Shown: positions 44,540-60,580 of the stretch, in pieces
Layout of the letters: every line of letters begins with the position of its first letter
How positions within the stretch are numbered: the stretch's first letter is position 1
NCBI RefSeq assembly: GCF_003710105.1
Contig: NZ_CP033325.1
Coordinates: 186,001 to 250,000, forward strand
DNA: 64,000 nucleotides
Reading direction: 5' to 3'
Source of the DNA: Georgenia faecalis
Lineage (GTDB): Bacteria; Actinomycetota; Actinomycetes; Actinomycetales; Actinomycetaceae
Program-made: the position numbers and the translations under genes
The notes under the pieces: model-generated
Seen by the model: only the letters and a program-made list of their open reading frames with translations
Told to the model about the DNA's origin: nothing
Databases searched by the model: none

Positions 44540-45271
44540 GTGAGCACCGAGGTCGCCCCGCACCGCGTGGGGGTACCGGTGAACCTCCACGTGTGGGAGG
44601 ACCTCACCTTCCTCCACTGGTCCTACCCGGCCGACGTCGTCCAGGCGCTCCTGCCCCCGGGGCTGACCGTGCAGGCCTACGAGGGCCGGGCCTGGGTGGG
44701 CGTCACGCCGTTCCGCATGCGCGACGTCCGGGTCCCCGGCCTCCCGGCCGTCCCGCACCTGTCCACCTTCCCGGAGGTGAACGTGCGCACCTACACGCGC
44801 ACGCCGGACGGGACGGCCGGCATCTGGTTCTTCTCCCTCGAGTGCCCGCGGCTGCCGTTCATCGCGGCGCTGCGGGCGCTCGGGCTGCCGTACCGCTGGG
44901 CGGACATCGCCATGGCGACCGACCGGCCGGGCAGCCGGGTGGCCTACCGCAGCGCCCGCCGCCCCCTCGGGGGGCGCGGCGACACCGGCGTCGGCCTGCG
45001 GGCCCAGGTCGAGGTGGGCCCGCGGATCACCGCACCCGGGGAGCTCGCCGTCGCGCTCACGGCCCGGTGGTGGGCGTTCAGCCGCCGCGCCGGCCGCCTG
45101 TGGCGGGTCCCGGCCGAGCACGAGCCATGGCCGCTTCACGAGGCGACGGCGCGGGTCGACGGCGACTCCCTCCTGCGGGCGTGCGGGCTGCCCGCACCCA
45201 CGGGAAGGCCGATGGTCCACTTCTCCCCGGGGGTGCACGTGCGCCTCGGCCCGCCTCGCCCCGCCGGCTGA
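44540..45271 (+). CDS. DUF2071 family protein (YqjF-like)
   Basis: 243 residues. Features of the family are LTFLHWSYPADVVQALLPPG near the start, AWVGVTPFRMRDV, FPEVNVRTYTR and GIWFFSLEC. The fold resembles acetoacetate decarboxylase, but no reaction has been assigned. It follows the SDR gene by 13 bases and may be co-transcribed. GTG at 44540 is preferred to the upstream 44507 because conservation begins at HRVGVPVNLHVWEDL. Confidence 0.9.
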   Translation: MSTEVAPHRVGVPVNLHVWEDLTFLHWSYPADVVQALLPPGLTVQAYEGRAWVGVTPFRMRDVRVPGLPAVPHLSTFPEVNVRTYTRTPDGTAGIWFFSLECPRLPFIAALRALGLPYRWADIAMATDRPGSRVAYRSARRPLGGRGDTGVGLRAQVEVGPRITAPGELAVALTARWWAFSRRAGRLWRVPAEHEPWPLHEATARVDGDSLLRACGLPAPTGRPMVHFSPGVHVRLGPPRPAG

Positions 45272-45365
45272 CGCGCGAGGAAGGGCGGGCGCGCGTCGAA
45301 CCGGGGTGGGCAGGAACACGGCGGCCCGGGGACCCGGCGGCCCGGGCGGCGTGCACGATAGAGGC

Positions 45366-46454
45366 ATGGATGCCCTCCGCGTGCCCACGCGCCTCCGGCG
45401 TCCGGGCCGGCTCCTCCGGGCGTGGGTGCGGCACCCCCGCGTCGCCATGGCGGTGCGTGCCGCCATCGCGGCGGCCCTCGCCTGGTACGTCGGCCGGCTG
45501 GTCCCCGGCGAGCTGGGGAACTACGCGTACTACGCCCCGATGGGCGCGGTCGTCGCCACCTCCTTCACGCTCGCCGGCTCGGTGCGCGAGAGCGTCCAGG
45601 CGGTCGCGAGCATCGCCCTCGGCGCGGCCATCGCGCTCGCGGTCGACGTCGTCGTGCGCCTCGACTCCCTCGGCGTGGCCGCGGTCGTCGCGGTCGGCGT
45701 CCTCGTCGCCGGCTGGCGGGTGCTGGGGGAGATGGGCGGGTGGGTGGTCACCGGCGCCCTCTTCACCCTCATCTTCGGCCAGCACGACCCGAGCGCGTTC
45801 GTCGGGGCCTACGCGGGTCTGACCGCCGTCGGGGCGGCCATCGGCATGGCCGTGACGTGGGTGCTGCCCTCGCTGCCGCTGGCGCCGGCGCAGGAGGCCC
45901 TGCGACGCGTCCGCGCGACCCTGGCCGAGCAGCTCACCAGCCTCGCGGAGGGCCTGGACCAGGACACCCCGCCCGACGCCGAGGAGTGGGCGGCGCGGCG
46001 CCGCTCGCTCGACCCGCTCCTCGCCACCATGCGCACCGCCGTCGCGGAGACGCGGGAGGCCGCTCGCGGGAACCGGCGGGTGAACCGGTACCAGGACGAC
46101 CTCACCCTGACCATTCGGCAGGCCCGCACGCTCGACGAGGTCGCGTTCCTCGTCGAGGACCTGGTCCGGCTCCTCACCTGGCAGGAGCGGGCGGAGAACG
46201 AGCGGGTCGCCCTGGGCCCCGAGCTGCGGCCGGCGGCGTCCGCGACGCTGCGGGCGCTGTCCACCGCCCTCGCCTCCGTCGAGGACGCCTCCGCCGAGCA
46301 GGAGGCCTACGCCGCGGCCGATGCGTCGCTCGAAAAGCTCGTCTCGCAGATCCAGTGGCATTGGTCCAAGGCGCCCGAGGACGCCTACCTCGGTGCCAGC
46401 AGCATCGCCACGACCATCCGCCGCTGCCTCGAGTCCATCCGCCCGCAGGCGTAG
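45366..46454 (+). CDS. FUSC-family membrane protein (aromatic-acid-exporter-like)
   Basis: 362 residues. The first ~180 carry six hydrophobic helices (for example VAMAVRAAIAAALAWYVG and GAVVATSFTLAGSVRES, the FUSC core). The remaining half is charged and helical, probably a cytoplasmic coiled domain (RVNRYQDDLTLTIRQARTLDEV). Family members export aromatic carboxylates or related compounds; direct evidence for the substrate is lacking here. ATG at 45366. A likely promoter region with GATAGAGG lies just upstream. Confidence 0.85.
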   Translation: MDALRVPTRLRRPGRLLRAWVRHPRVAMAVRAAIAAALAWYVGRLVPGELGNYAYYAPMGAVVATSFTLAGSVRESVQAVASIALGAAIALAVDVVVRLDSLGVAAVVAVGVLVAGWRVLGEMGGWVVTGALFTLIFGQHDPSAFVGAYAGLTAVGAAIGMAVTWVLPSLPLAPAQEALRRVRATLAEQLTSLAEGLDQDTPPDAEEWAARRRSLDPLLATMRTAVAETREAARGNRRVNRYQDDLTLTIRQARTLDEVAFLVEDLVRLLTWQERAENERVALGPELRPAASATLRALSTALASVEDASAEQEAYAAADASLEKLVSQIQWHWSKAPEDAYLGASSIATTIRRCLESIRPQA

Positions 46455-46510
46455 CCACCGGGGCGGTGACGCCCGCCCGCGCGGTGCCCGGTGGACCCTG
46501 CCGTACCGTG

Positions 46511-46579
46511 GTCGGGGCGATGCGACGGGGGGTATCCCCTCGACGCGCAGTCGGTCCCACGATGTACGGTCGCCCCGAC
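46511..46579 (+). promoter_or_regulatory. topA leader with inverted repeat
   Basis: The 10-base arms GTCGGGGCGA (46511-46520) and TCGCCCCGAC (46570-46579) flank a 49-base segment just before the topA ribosome-binding site (GAAGGAAGG). This could be part of the promoter/operator. No sigma boxes were assigned. Confidence 0.35.
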
Positions 46580-46621
46580 GTACCCTGCCGATCCCCGGCA
46601 CCTCCCGAAGGAAGGCCCCCT

Positions 46622-49399
<2,778 letters not shown>

Positions 49400-49412
49400 C
49401 GGATCGGCAGCA

Positions 49413-49446
49413 GCCGGGCGGCGCGGACCTGTCGGCGCCGCCCGGC
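49413..49446 (+). terminator. Hairpin after topA
   Basis: A perfect 12-bp stem (49413-49424 with 49435-49446, 10-base loop) begins 14 bases past the topA stop. Confidence 0.7.
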
Positions 49447-49587
49447 GTCGCCGCCCAGGCCGCGGCCGGTGCGCCGGCGTCCACCACCGACGCCGGTCTC
49501 CAGGACCGCTACGGCTACGACCCCGCCGACGGGCTGCCCACGCCCTGACACGTCGCCCGGCGCAGCGGCGCCACTAGCCTGGGCCCC

Positions 49588-50613
49588 ATGACGACGACGG
49601 CGCTCCCGCCTGCCTCCGTGCCCGACCCGGCCACCGCCCCGCCCCTGCGCTGGGGCATCATCGGCACCGGCGGCATCGCCGGCCACTTCGTCCGCCAGGT
49701 GCGCCCGCGCACCCGGCAGGAGATCGTCGCCGTCGGCTCGCGCACGGCGGACCGCGCCGCCGCCTTCGCCGCCGAGCACGAGATCGGGCGTTCGTACGGC
49801 AGCTATGCCGAGCTCGTCGCCGACCCGGGCGTCGACGTCGTGTACGTCGCCTCCCCGCACAGCGAGCACCGCGCCCACGCCCTCCTCGCCATCGAGGCCG
49901 GCAAGCACGTCCTCGTCGAGAAGGCGTTCACCCGCTCCGCCGCGGAGGCCGAGGAGGTCTTCGCCGCGGCCCGCGAGCGTGGGGTCTTCGTCATGGAGGC
50001 GATGTGGACGCGCTTCCTCCCGCACATCACCGCGGTGCGCGACCTCGTCCAGGGCGGGCGGCTGGGGGAGGTCGTCTCCCTCGTGGCGGACCACGGCCAG
50101 CGCCTCGACGGCGACCCCGGCGGCCGCCTGCTCAACCCCGACCTCGCCGGTGGCGCGCTCCTCGACCTGTGCGTCTACCCCCTCTCGCTCGCGCACTTCC
50201 TGCTCGGCGCGCCCGACGAGGTGGTCGCCGTCGGCAGCCTGACCGAGACGGGGGTGGACGGCCAGGAGAGCGTCGTCCTGCGCTACGGCGAGCGCACCCT
50301 CGCGGTGTGCTCGGCGACCCTGTGGGCCTCGACCGCGACGACGGCGAGCGTGGCCGGCAACGAGGCGCGCATCGAGGTGAGCGGGCCGTTCTACGCGCCG
50401 GGCGAGTTCACCGTCGTCCACCGCGACGGGCGCCGCGAGGAGTACCGGCACCCCGTCGACGGCGGCTTCGAGTTCGAGGTGGCCGAGGTCGCGCGCTGCG
50501 TGAGCGCCGGCCTGCAGGAGTCGGCGGTCATGCCGTGGCAGGCGACCCTCGACGTCATGCGGGTGATGGACGAGGTGCGCCGCCAGCTCGGCGTCGTCTT
50601 CCCGGGGGAGTAG
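49588..50613 (+). CDS. Gfo/Idh/MocA family oxidoreductase
   Basis: 341 residues. The N-terminal Rossmann motif is WGIIGTGGIAGHFVRQV. VVYVASPHSEHR and HVLVEKAFTRSAAEA (EKP-like box with Ala in place of Pro) follow, then EAMWTRFLP, the dihydrodiol-dehydrogenase-like C-terminal half. It would oxidise or reduce a sugar or cyclic alcohol with NAD(P). The substrate is not evident and no sugar operon is adjacent. ATG at 49588. Confidence 0.93.
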   Translation: MTTTALPPASVPDPATAPPLRWGIIGTGGIAGHFVRQVRPRTRQEIVAVGSRTADRAAAFAAEHEIGRSYGSYAELVADPGVDVVYVASPHSEHRAHALLAIEAGKHVLVEKAFTRSAAEAEEVFAAARERGVFVMEAMWTRFLPHITAVRDLVQGGRLGEVVSLVADHGQRLDGDPGGRLLNPDLAGGALLDLCVYPLSLAHFLLGAPDEVVAVGSLTETGVDGQESVVLRYGERTLAVCSATLWASTATTASVAGNEARIEVSGPFYAPGEFTVVHRDGRREEYRHPVDGGFEFEVAEVARCVSAGLQESAVMPWQATLDVMRVMDEVRRQLGVVFPGE

Positions 50614-50668
50614 CGCCGGCCGTCCACCGGCGTGCCGGCACGTCGGTCCTGCTCGTTAGGCTGACCGG

Positions 50669-51319
50669 GTGATCCCGCCGGCCCTCCCCCGCCCCGCCGT
50701 GCCCGGCCTGTTCCTCGCCCTCGAGGGCGGTGACGGTGCGGGCAAGACGACGCAGGCGGCGCTGCTCGGGGCCTGGCTGACCGCGCTCGGGTGCGAGGCG
50801 GTCCTCACCCGCGAGCCGGGCGGGACGGCGCTGGGCCGGGTCCTGCGCGAGGCGCTCCTGCACGGGGAGGACCTCGACCCCCGCACCGAGGCCCTCCTCT
50901 TCGCCACCGACCGGGCCCACCACGTCCACTCCCTCGTGCGGCCGGCCCTCGAGCGGGGCGCCGTCGTCGTCACCGACCGCTACATCGACTCCTCCCTCGC
51001 CTACCAGGGCGGTGCCCGCGGGCTGGACGAGGCCGAGGTCCGCGGCCTCTCGCGGTGGGCCACGGGTGACCTGCTGCCGGACCTCACCATCCTGCTCGAC
51101 CTCGACCCCGCGGTCGGCGCGCGCCGGCGCGAGGGCGCCCCGGACCGGATGGAGCGGGAGGCGGACGCGTTCCACGTGCGCGTGCGCGAGCGGTTCCGCG
51201 CCCTCGCGGCCGCCGAGCCCGACCGTTACCTCGTGCTCGACGCGGCCCGAGCGCCCGAGGAGCTCCACGCGGCGATCCGCGAGCGCGTCAGCGTGCTCCT
51301 GCCCGGGGGGCCGGCATGA
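50669..51319 (+). CDS. tmk: Thymidylate kinase
   Basis: 216 residues. It phosphorylates dTMP to dTDP. P-loop LEGGDGAGKTTQ (18-29), LTREPGGTALG, TDRYIDSSLAYQG (DRY motif) and the lid region ARRREGAPDRMERE are present. The extra Arg/Glu composition of the lid fits the non-E. coli type. The GTG start is at 50669. The stop overlaps the holB start (ATGA, 51316-51319), so the two replication genes are coupled, a common arrangement. Confidence 0.96.
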   Translation: MIPPALPRPAVPGLFLALEGGDGAGKTTQAALLGAWLTALGCEAVLTREPGGTALGRVLREALLHGEDLDPRTEALLFATDRAHHVHSLVRPALERGAVVVTDRYIDSSLAYQGGARGLDEAEVRGLSRWATGDLLPDLTILLDLDPAVGARRREGAPDRMEREADAFHVRVRERFRALAAAEPDRYLVLDAARAPEELHAAIRERVSVLLPGGPA

Positions 51320-52509
51320 GCGTGTGGGACGACGTGGTCGGGCAGCCCGACGTCGTCGCCACCCTCACCGCCGCGGTCCGCGACGCCCGCGCGCTCACCG
51401 GAGCGGGCGGGGACGAGGGTGGTGCGGGTGCCTCCGGCGCGATGACGCACGCCTGGCTCCTCACCGGTCCGCCCGGCTCGGGGCGCTCGGTGGCCGCCCG
51501 CGCGTTCGCCGCGGCCCTCCAGTGCACCGACCCCGGCGAGCCCGGGTGCGGGCACTGCCAGGGGTGCACGACGGCGCTGGCCGGCACCCACGCGGACGTC
51601 CAGGTGGTCCGCACGGAGCGGGTCATCATCAGCATCGACGAGGTGCGCCCGCTCGTGCAGGCGGCGCAGCAGGCGCCGTCCCAGGGGCGGTGGCGGGTGA
51701 TGCTCGTCGAGGACGCCGACCGCATGGTCGAGCGCACCTCCAACGTCCTGCTCAAGGCCATCGAGGAACCGCCGCCGCGCACCGTGTGGGTCCTGTGCGC
51801 CCCCAGCCCGCAGGACGTCGTCACGACGATCCGGTCGCGCTGCCGCCGGGTCGGCCTGCGGGTGCCGGCCGCCCAGGCGGTCGCCGACCTGCTCGTCCGC
51901 CGCGACGGCGTCGACCCGACGACGGCGCTCATCGCCGCGCGGGCGGCGCAGAGCCACGTCGGCGTCGCCCGGCGGCTGGCCACCAACGAGGCGGTACGAG
52001 CGAGGCGGCGGGACGTGCTCAGCATCCCGGCGCAGATCCGCGGCGTCGGGGACGCCGTGCTCGCCGCGAGCGACCTCGTCGAGCGGGCCCAGGCCGAGGG
52101 ACGTTCGACGACGGAGGAGCGGGACGCCGTCGAGCGCGCCGAGCTGCTGCGCACGCTGGGCGCCGAGGGCCAGCGCACCCTGCCGCCCAGCCTGCGCGGC
52201 CAGGTGCGCCAGCTCGAGGAGGACCAGAAGCGCCGTGCCACGCGCGCCCAGCGCGACGTCCTCGACCGGGCGATGGTCGACCTGCTCTCGCTCTACCGGG
52301 ACGTCCTCGTGGTCCAGCTGGGCGCCGACGTCGAGCTGGTCAACACCGACCTCGCCGCGCAGGTCCGGGCGCTGGCCGAGGACTCCACGCCCGAGCAGAC
52401 CGTGCGGCGGATGGACGCCATCGACACGGCGCGCACCCGCCTGGCCGGCAACGTCGCCCCGCTCCTCGCCGTCGAGGCGATGCTCGTCGCCCTACGTCCC
52501 CAGGGCTGA
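51316..52509 (+). CDS. holB: DNA polymerase III delta-prime subunit
   Basis: 397 residues. This AAA+ clamp-loader subunit has the degenerate P-loop LTGPPGSGRS, a zinc module with four cysteines (QCTDPGEPGCGHCQGC), MLVEDADRM, LKAIEEPPPRTVWVLCAP and the SRC motif TIRSRCRRV that senses ATP in the neighbouring subunit. The C-terminal helical domain is longer than in E. coli. It starts within the tmk stop. Equivalent to Rv3644c by neighbourhood. Confidence 0.95.
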   Translation: MSVWDDVVGQPDVVATLTAAVRDARALTGAGGDEGGAGASGAMTHAWLLTGPPGSGRSVAARAFAAALQCTDPGEPGCGHCQGCTTALAGTHADVQVVRTERVIISIDEVRPLVQAAQQAPSQGRWRVMLVEDADRMVERTSNVLLKAIEEPPPRTVWVLCAPSPQDVVTTIRSRCRRVGLRVPAAQAVADLLVRRDGVDPTTALIAARAAQSHVGVARRLATNEAVRARRRDVLSIPAQIRGVGDAVLAASDLVERAQAEGRSTTEERDAVERAELLRTLGAEGQRTLPPSLRGQVRQLEEDQKRRATRAQRDVLDRAMVDLLSLYRDVLVVQLGADVELVNTDLAAQVRALAEDSTPEQTVRRMDAIDTARTRLAGNVAPLLAVEAMLVALRPQG

Positions 52510-52565
52510 CCCCCCGCCGCCGTCCCGCGCGCATCCCCTGTGGTGATCGCGTCGATCCCTCTTTG

Positions 52566-52604
52566 GTGATCATGCAGAAGTTCCCGGCGTTTCTGCATGA
52601 TCAC
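52566..52604. repeat. Palindromic intergenic element (GTGATCATGCAGAA arms)
   Basis: Perfect 14-bp arms, 52566-52579 and 52591-52604, separated by 11 bases. No T tract follows. Related sequence appears at 43593-43612 (TTCTCCATGATCACG) and near 38020 (TTCTGCACGATCACGG), all in gaps between genes. It may be a dispersed repeat family; it could also act as a hairpin between holB and the lipoprotein gene. Confidence 0.75.
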
Positions 52605-52691
52605 GACGGGGGGAGGGGCGTGGGGGATCGAGGTCGGGGGAGAGGTGGACGGCGTCGCGCCGCCCGACCGGCGCGCTTGTACTGTGACGGG

Positions 52692-54251
52692 GTGTTCCGA
52701 GCCCCGCGCCTTGCCGCCCTGTCTGCGCTCCTCGTGGGGGCTCTCGCCCTCGCCGGATGCACCGCTTCCGAGACCGACGACGACCGCGCCGCCGACTCCG
52801 TGACCACCGCGCCGAGCGCGAGCACGGAGCCCGTGGAGATGCCGGCGGCGCCCGCCGGGCTCGAGGCGTACTACGACCAGGACGTCGCGTGGGAGGCGTG
52901 CGGCGACGACTTCGAGTGCGCCCGCGTGGAGGTGCCGCTCGACTACGCGGTCCCCGACGGGGAGCGCATCGAGCTCGCCCTCAAGCGCCTGCCCGCCGAG
53001 GACGGCGATGCGCGCATCGGCTCCCTCCTCATCAACCCCGGCGGCCCCGGCGGTTCCGGCGTCCAGCTCGTCGAGGCGGCCGACTTCCTCTTCAGCGCCG
53101 ACGTCCGCGAGCGGTTCGACCTGGTCGGCTTCGACCCCCGCGGGGTCAACGAGTCCGACGCCGTGGAGTGCGTGAGCGACGCCGAGCTCGACGAGATGCG
53201 CAGCACGGAGTACGACGTCGAGACCCCCGAGGGCCTCGCCGAGTTCACCGCGTCGGCCACCGAGCTCGGGGAGAAGTGCGCGGCCGGCACCGGCCCCCTG
53301 CTCGCCCACGTCGACACCGAGAGCGCCGCGCGCGACCTCGACATCCTTCGCGACGTCGTCGGCGACCCGCAGCTGTACTACTTCGGGTACTCCTACGGGA
53401 CGTTCCTCGGCGCGATCTACGCCGAGACCTTCCCGGCCAACGTGGGCCGGATGGTCCTCGACGGCGCGGTCGACCCGGCGCTGGACTCCGCCGCGCTCGT
53501 CATGGGGCAGGCGGTCGGCTTCGAGAACGCCATCCGGGCCTACGCCGAGGACTGCCTGGCGGGCGACGACTGCCCGCTCAAGGGCGACGTCGACGACGCC
53601 GTCGGGCAGATCCAGGACCTGCTCGCCACGGCGGAGGCGACGCCGCTGCCCACCGGCAGCGACCGGGAGCTCACCGGGAGCCTGGCGGCGTCGGGGATCA
53701 TCATGACCCTCTACGACAACGAGTACTGGCCCCTCCTCACCTCCGCCCTCGATGCGGCGATGTACGACGGCGACGGCTCGCAGCTCCTCTTCCTCGCCGA
53801 CGTCAGCGCCGAGCGGGAGGAGGACGGCAGCTACCTCACCAACTCCACCGAGGCCTTCAACGCCATCAACTGCCTCGACTACCCCGCCGAGGCCGACCTC
53901 GCGCAGATGCAGGCCCAGGCGGCCGAGCTCGCCGAGGCCTCGCCGACGTTCGGCGAGATGCTCGCCTACGGCGACATCACCTGCGACGTGTGGCCGTACC
54001 CGTCGACGGCGGAGCGCACCGAGGTCCACGCCGAGGGCGCCGCTCCCATCCTCGTCATCGGCACGACCGGCGACCCGGCCACCCCTTACGAGTGGTCCGT
54101 GTCCCTCGCGGAGCAGCTCGCCGACGCCGTCCTCGTCACCTACGAGGGCGAGGGGCACACGGCGTACGGGCGGTCGAACTCCTGCGTCACCGAGGCCGTG
54201 GACACGTACCTCATCGAGGGCACGCTGCCCGAGGACGGGCTGACCTGCTAG
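52692..54251 (+). CDS. Secreted lipoprotein alpha/beta hydrolase (TAP-like peptidase family)
   Basis: 519 residues. The signal peptide ends in lipobox LAGC (C23), so the protein is lipid-anchored outside the membrane. The alpha/beta hydrolase core shows INPGGPGGSG (oxyanion), FDLVGFDPRGV and the nucleophile GYSYGT (S234). The C-terminal TAP-like domain supplies GTTGDPATPYEW (Asp) and EGEGHTAYG (His). Streptomyces tripeptidyl aminopeptidases of this type remove N-terminal tripeptides from secreted proteins; esterase function is also possible. GTG start at 52692. The tRNA-Thr promoter begins right after the stop. Confidence 0.93.
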   Translation: MFRAPRLAALSALLVGALALAGCTASETDDDRAADSVTTAPSASTEPVEMPAAPAGLEAYYDQDVAWEACGDDFECARVEVPLDYAVPDGERIELALKRLPAEDGDARIGSLLINPGGPGGSGVQLVEAADFLFSADVRERFDLVGFDPRGVNESDAVECVSDAELDEMRSTEYDVETPEGLAEFTASATELGEKCAAGTGPLLAHVDTESAARDLDILRDVVGDPQLYYFGYSYGTFLGAIYAETFPANVGRMVLDGAVDPALDSAALVMGQAVGFENAIRAYAEDCLAGDDCPLKGDVDDAVGQIQDLLATAEATPLPTGSDRELTGSLAASGIIMTLYDNEYWPLLTSALDAAMYDGDGSQLLFLADVSAEREEDGSYLTNSTEAFNAINCLDYPAEADLAQMQAQAAELAEASPTFGEMLAYGDITCDVWPYPSTAERTEVHAEGAAPILVIGTTGDPATPYEWSVSLAEQLADAVLVTYEGEGHTAYGRSNSCVTEAVDTYLIEGTLPEDGLTC

Positions 54252-54256
54252 CCGTT

Positions 54257-54286
54257 TTGGTGCCCCGGCCGCCGTCCCGGTAGAGT
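54257..54286 (+). promoter_or_regulatory. Promoter of tRNA-Thr
   Basis: TTGGTG (54257-54262), 18-base spacer, TAGAGT (54281-54286). The tRNA begins 32 bases downstream. Both boxes fit the housekeeping sigma consensus of actinobacteria. Confidence 0.65.
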
Positions 54287-54317
54287 GGTCCGCGCTGTCC
54301 CGGTGCGCCGTGGCCGC

Positions 54318-54393
54318 GCCGCCTTAGCTCAGTCGGTAGAGCGTCTCACTCGTAATGAGAAGGTCAAGAGTTCGATTCTCTTAGGCGGCTCCA
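54318..54393 (+). tRNA. tRNA-Thr (anticodon CGT)
   Basis: 76 nt with encoded CCA. Acceptor GCCGCCT/AGGCGGC, D arm GCTC-AGTCGGTA-GAGC, anticodon stem TCTCA/TGAGA with loop CTCGTAA (anticodon CGT), T arm AAGAG-TTCGATT-CTCTT. Confidence 0.97.
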
Positions 54394-54400
54394 CACGGAC

Positions 54401-54426
54401 GAAGGCCCCCTTGATCGGGGGCCTTC
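54401..54426 (+). terminator. Terminator of tRNA-Thr
   Basis: A perfect 10-bp stem (GAAGGCCCCC with GGGGGCCTTC, loop TTGATC) begins 7 bases past the tRNA CCA. Confidence 0.85.
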
Positions 54427-54502
54427 GGCGTATCCGGGGTCGGGTCGGCGGCCGGCCGCGCCATAGCGCGGGAGGGCAGGTCGTCATCGTCGCCCGGCAC
54501 CC

Positions 54503-54540
54503 GAAAGCCCCTGGTCAGCCGAGGCCGACCAGGGGCTTTC
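54503..54540 (-). terminator. Terminator of the large surface-protein gene
   Basis: A perfect 14-bp stem (54503-54516 with 54527-54540, 10-base loop) lies 10 bases past the stop of the minus-strand 1703-residue gene. Confidence 0.75.
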
Positions 54541-54550
54541 GTCAGGTGGA

Positions 54551-59662
<5,112 letters not shown>

Positions 59663-59918
59663 GATTCTCCCTCGAATCGGTGGGGGCGGAGATGGAGGTC
59701 TCCACGGCGTGCGCGCGAGTGGCTCGATCAATGTGTCGTCGTCGACAGGAACTCGCTCGCGTCGCGAGCCTAGGGCGGTTTGTTTCACCGGTCAACCAAT
59801 TCCGGCAGATCCGATACTTCGGGCATGCGGCTGCACGGCGTGAACGGACCGCGTCCAGCATTCGGACCCGCGGTGGCGCCCGCTCGGCGTGCCCAGGTCG
59901 TGCGACGGGGGGGGGGCG

Positions 59919-60521
59919 CTACCGCCGACGGAGCAGCCGAGCGAGGGGCGCCGTGAGGAAGAGCAGGGCGACCCAGAGCATGCCGATGCGCGGCGCGAGC
60001 AGGTTGAGGACCAGCGCGACGAGCAGCAGGCCGATCGAGACCACCGCACCCCACGCGTCGAGCCGGCCGCGCACCTCGGGGCGCTGAAGCTCGGGGCTGC
60101 GCACGGCGAGCCACTCGATGAGCGCCAGGCTTGCGCTCGTCACGACGAGCACGCCGATGTAGAGGGCGTTGCCGGCTCGCGTGTCGGTGCTGAGGTCCCC
60201 GAGGAGCTGCGTGGTGAAGGGGATGAGGACGATGCTGGCGAGCCACAGGAAATTGGTCCAGAGGATGGCGTTCGAGTAGTCCCGCAGGTGCTCGAACAGG
60301 CGGTGGTGCCCCACCCAGAAGTGGGCGATGACGACGAAGCTGACGGCGAACGCGAGGAACGTCCCCCGTCCGTCGACGAGTGTGGCGGCGACGGAGCGCG
60401 CCTCGCCGTCGGTGACGAGGTCGACGAGCGGCAGCACGAGGAGCGTGATCGCGATCGCGACGGCCGCGTCGGTGAAGTTCACCAGGCGGTCGAGGCCTCG
60501 GTCCGTGTGGCTTCCCGCCAT
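59919..60521 (-). CDS. TMEM175-family (DUF1211) membrane protein, potassium-channel-like
   Basis: 200 residues with six hydrophobic helices. The family signature near the start is RLVNFTDAAVAIAITLLVLPL (variant of the FSD motif, with T for S), then AHFWVGHHRLFEHL. Bacterial TMEM175 proteins are tetrameric potassium-selective leak channels. ATG at 60521. The stop is followed by a run of about ten G residues (59907-59916). It is transcribed toward the large surface protein but separated from it by 256 bases. Confidence 0.9.
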   Translation of the reverse strand: MAGSHTDRGLDRLVNFTDAAVAIAITLLVLPLVDLVTDGEARSVAATLVDGRGTFLAFAVSFVVIAHFWVGHHRLFEHLRDYSNAILWTNFLWLASIVLIPFTTQLLGDLSTDTRAGNALYIGVLVVTSASLALIEWLAVRSPELQRPEVRGRLDAWGAVVSIGLLLVALVLNLLAPRIGMLWVALLFLTAPLARLLRRR

Positions 60522-60580
60522 TGCTCCACTGTAGGAACGCCAGCGCGATGCGGCGCGGGGTGGTGCGGGCCCGAGGGGTG

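Noticed and set aside
52510-52691. Small gene between holB and the lipoprotein gene
   Set aside because: No frame has coding character; the stretch is occupied by the palindromic element and G-rich sequence.
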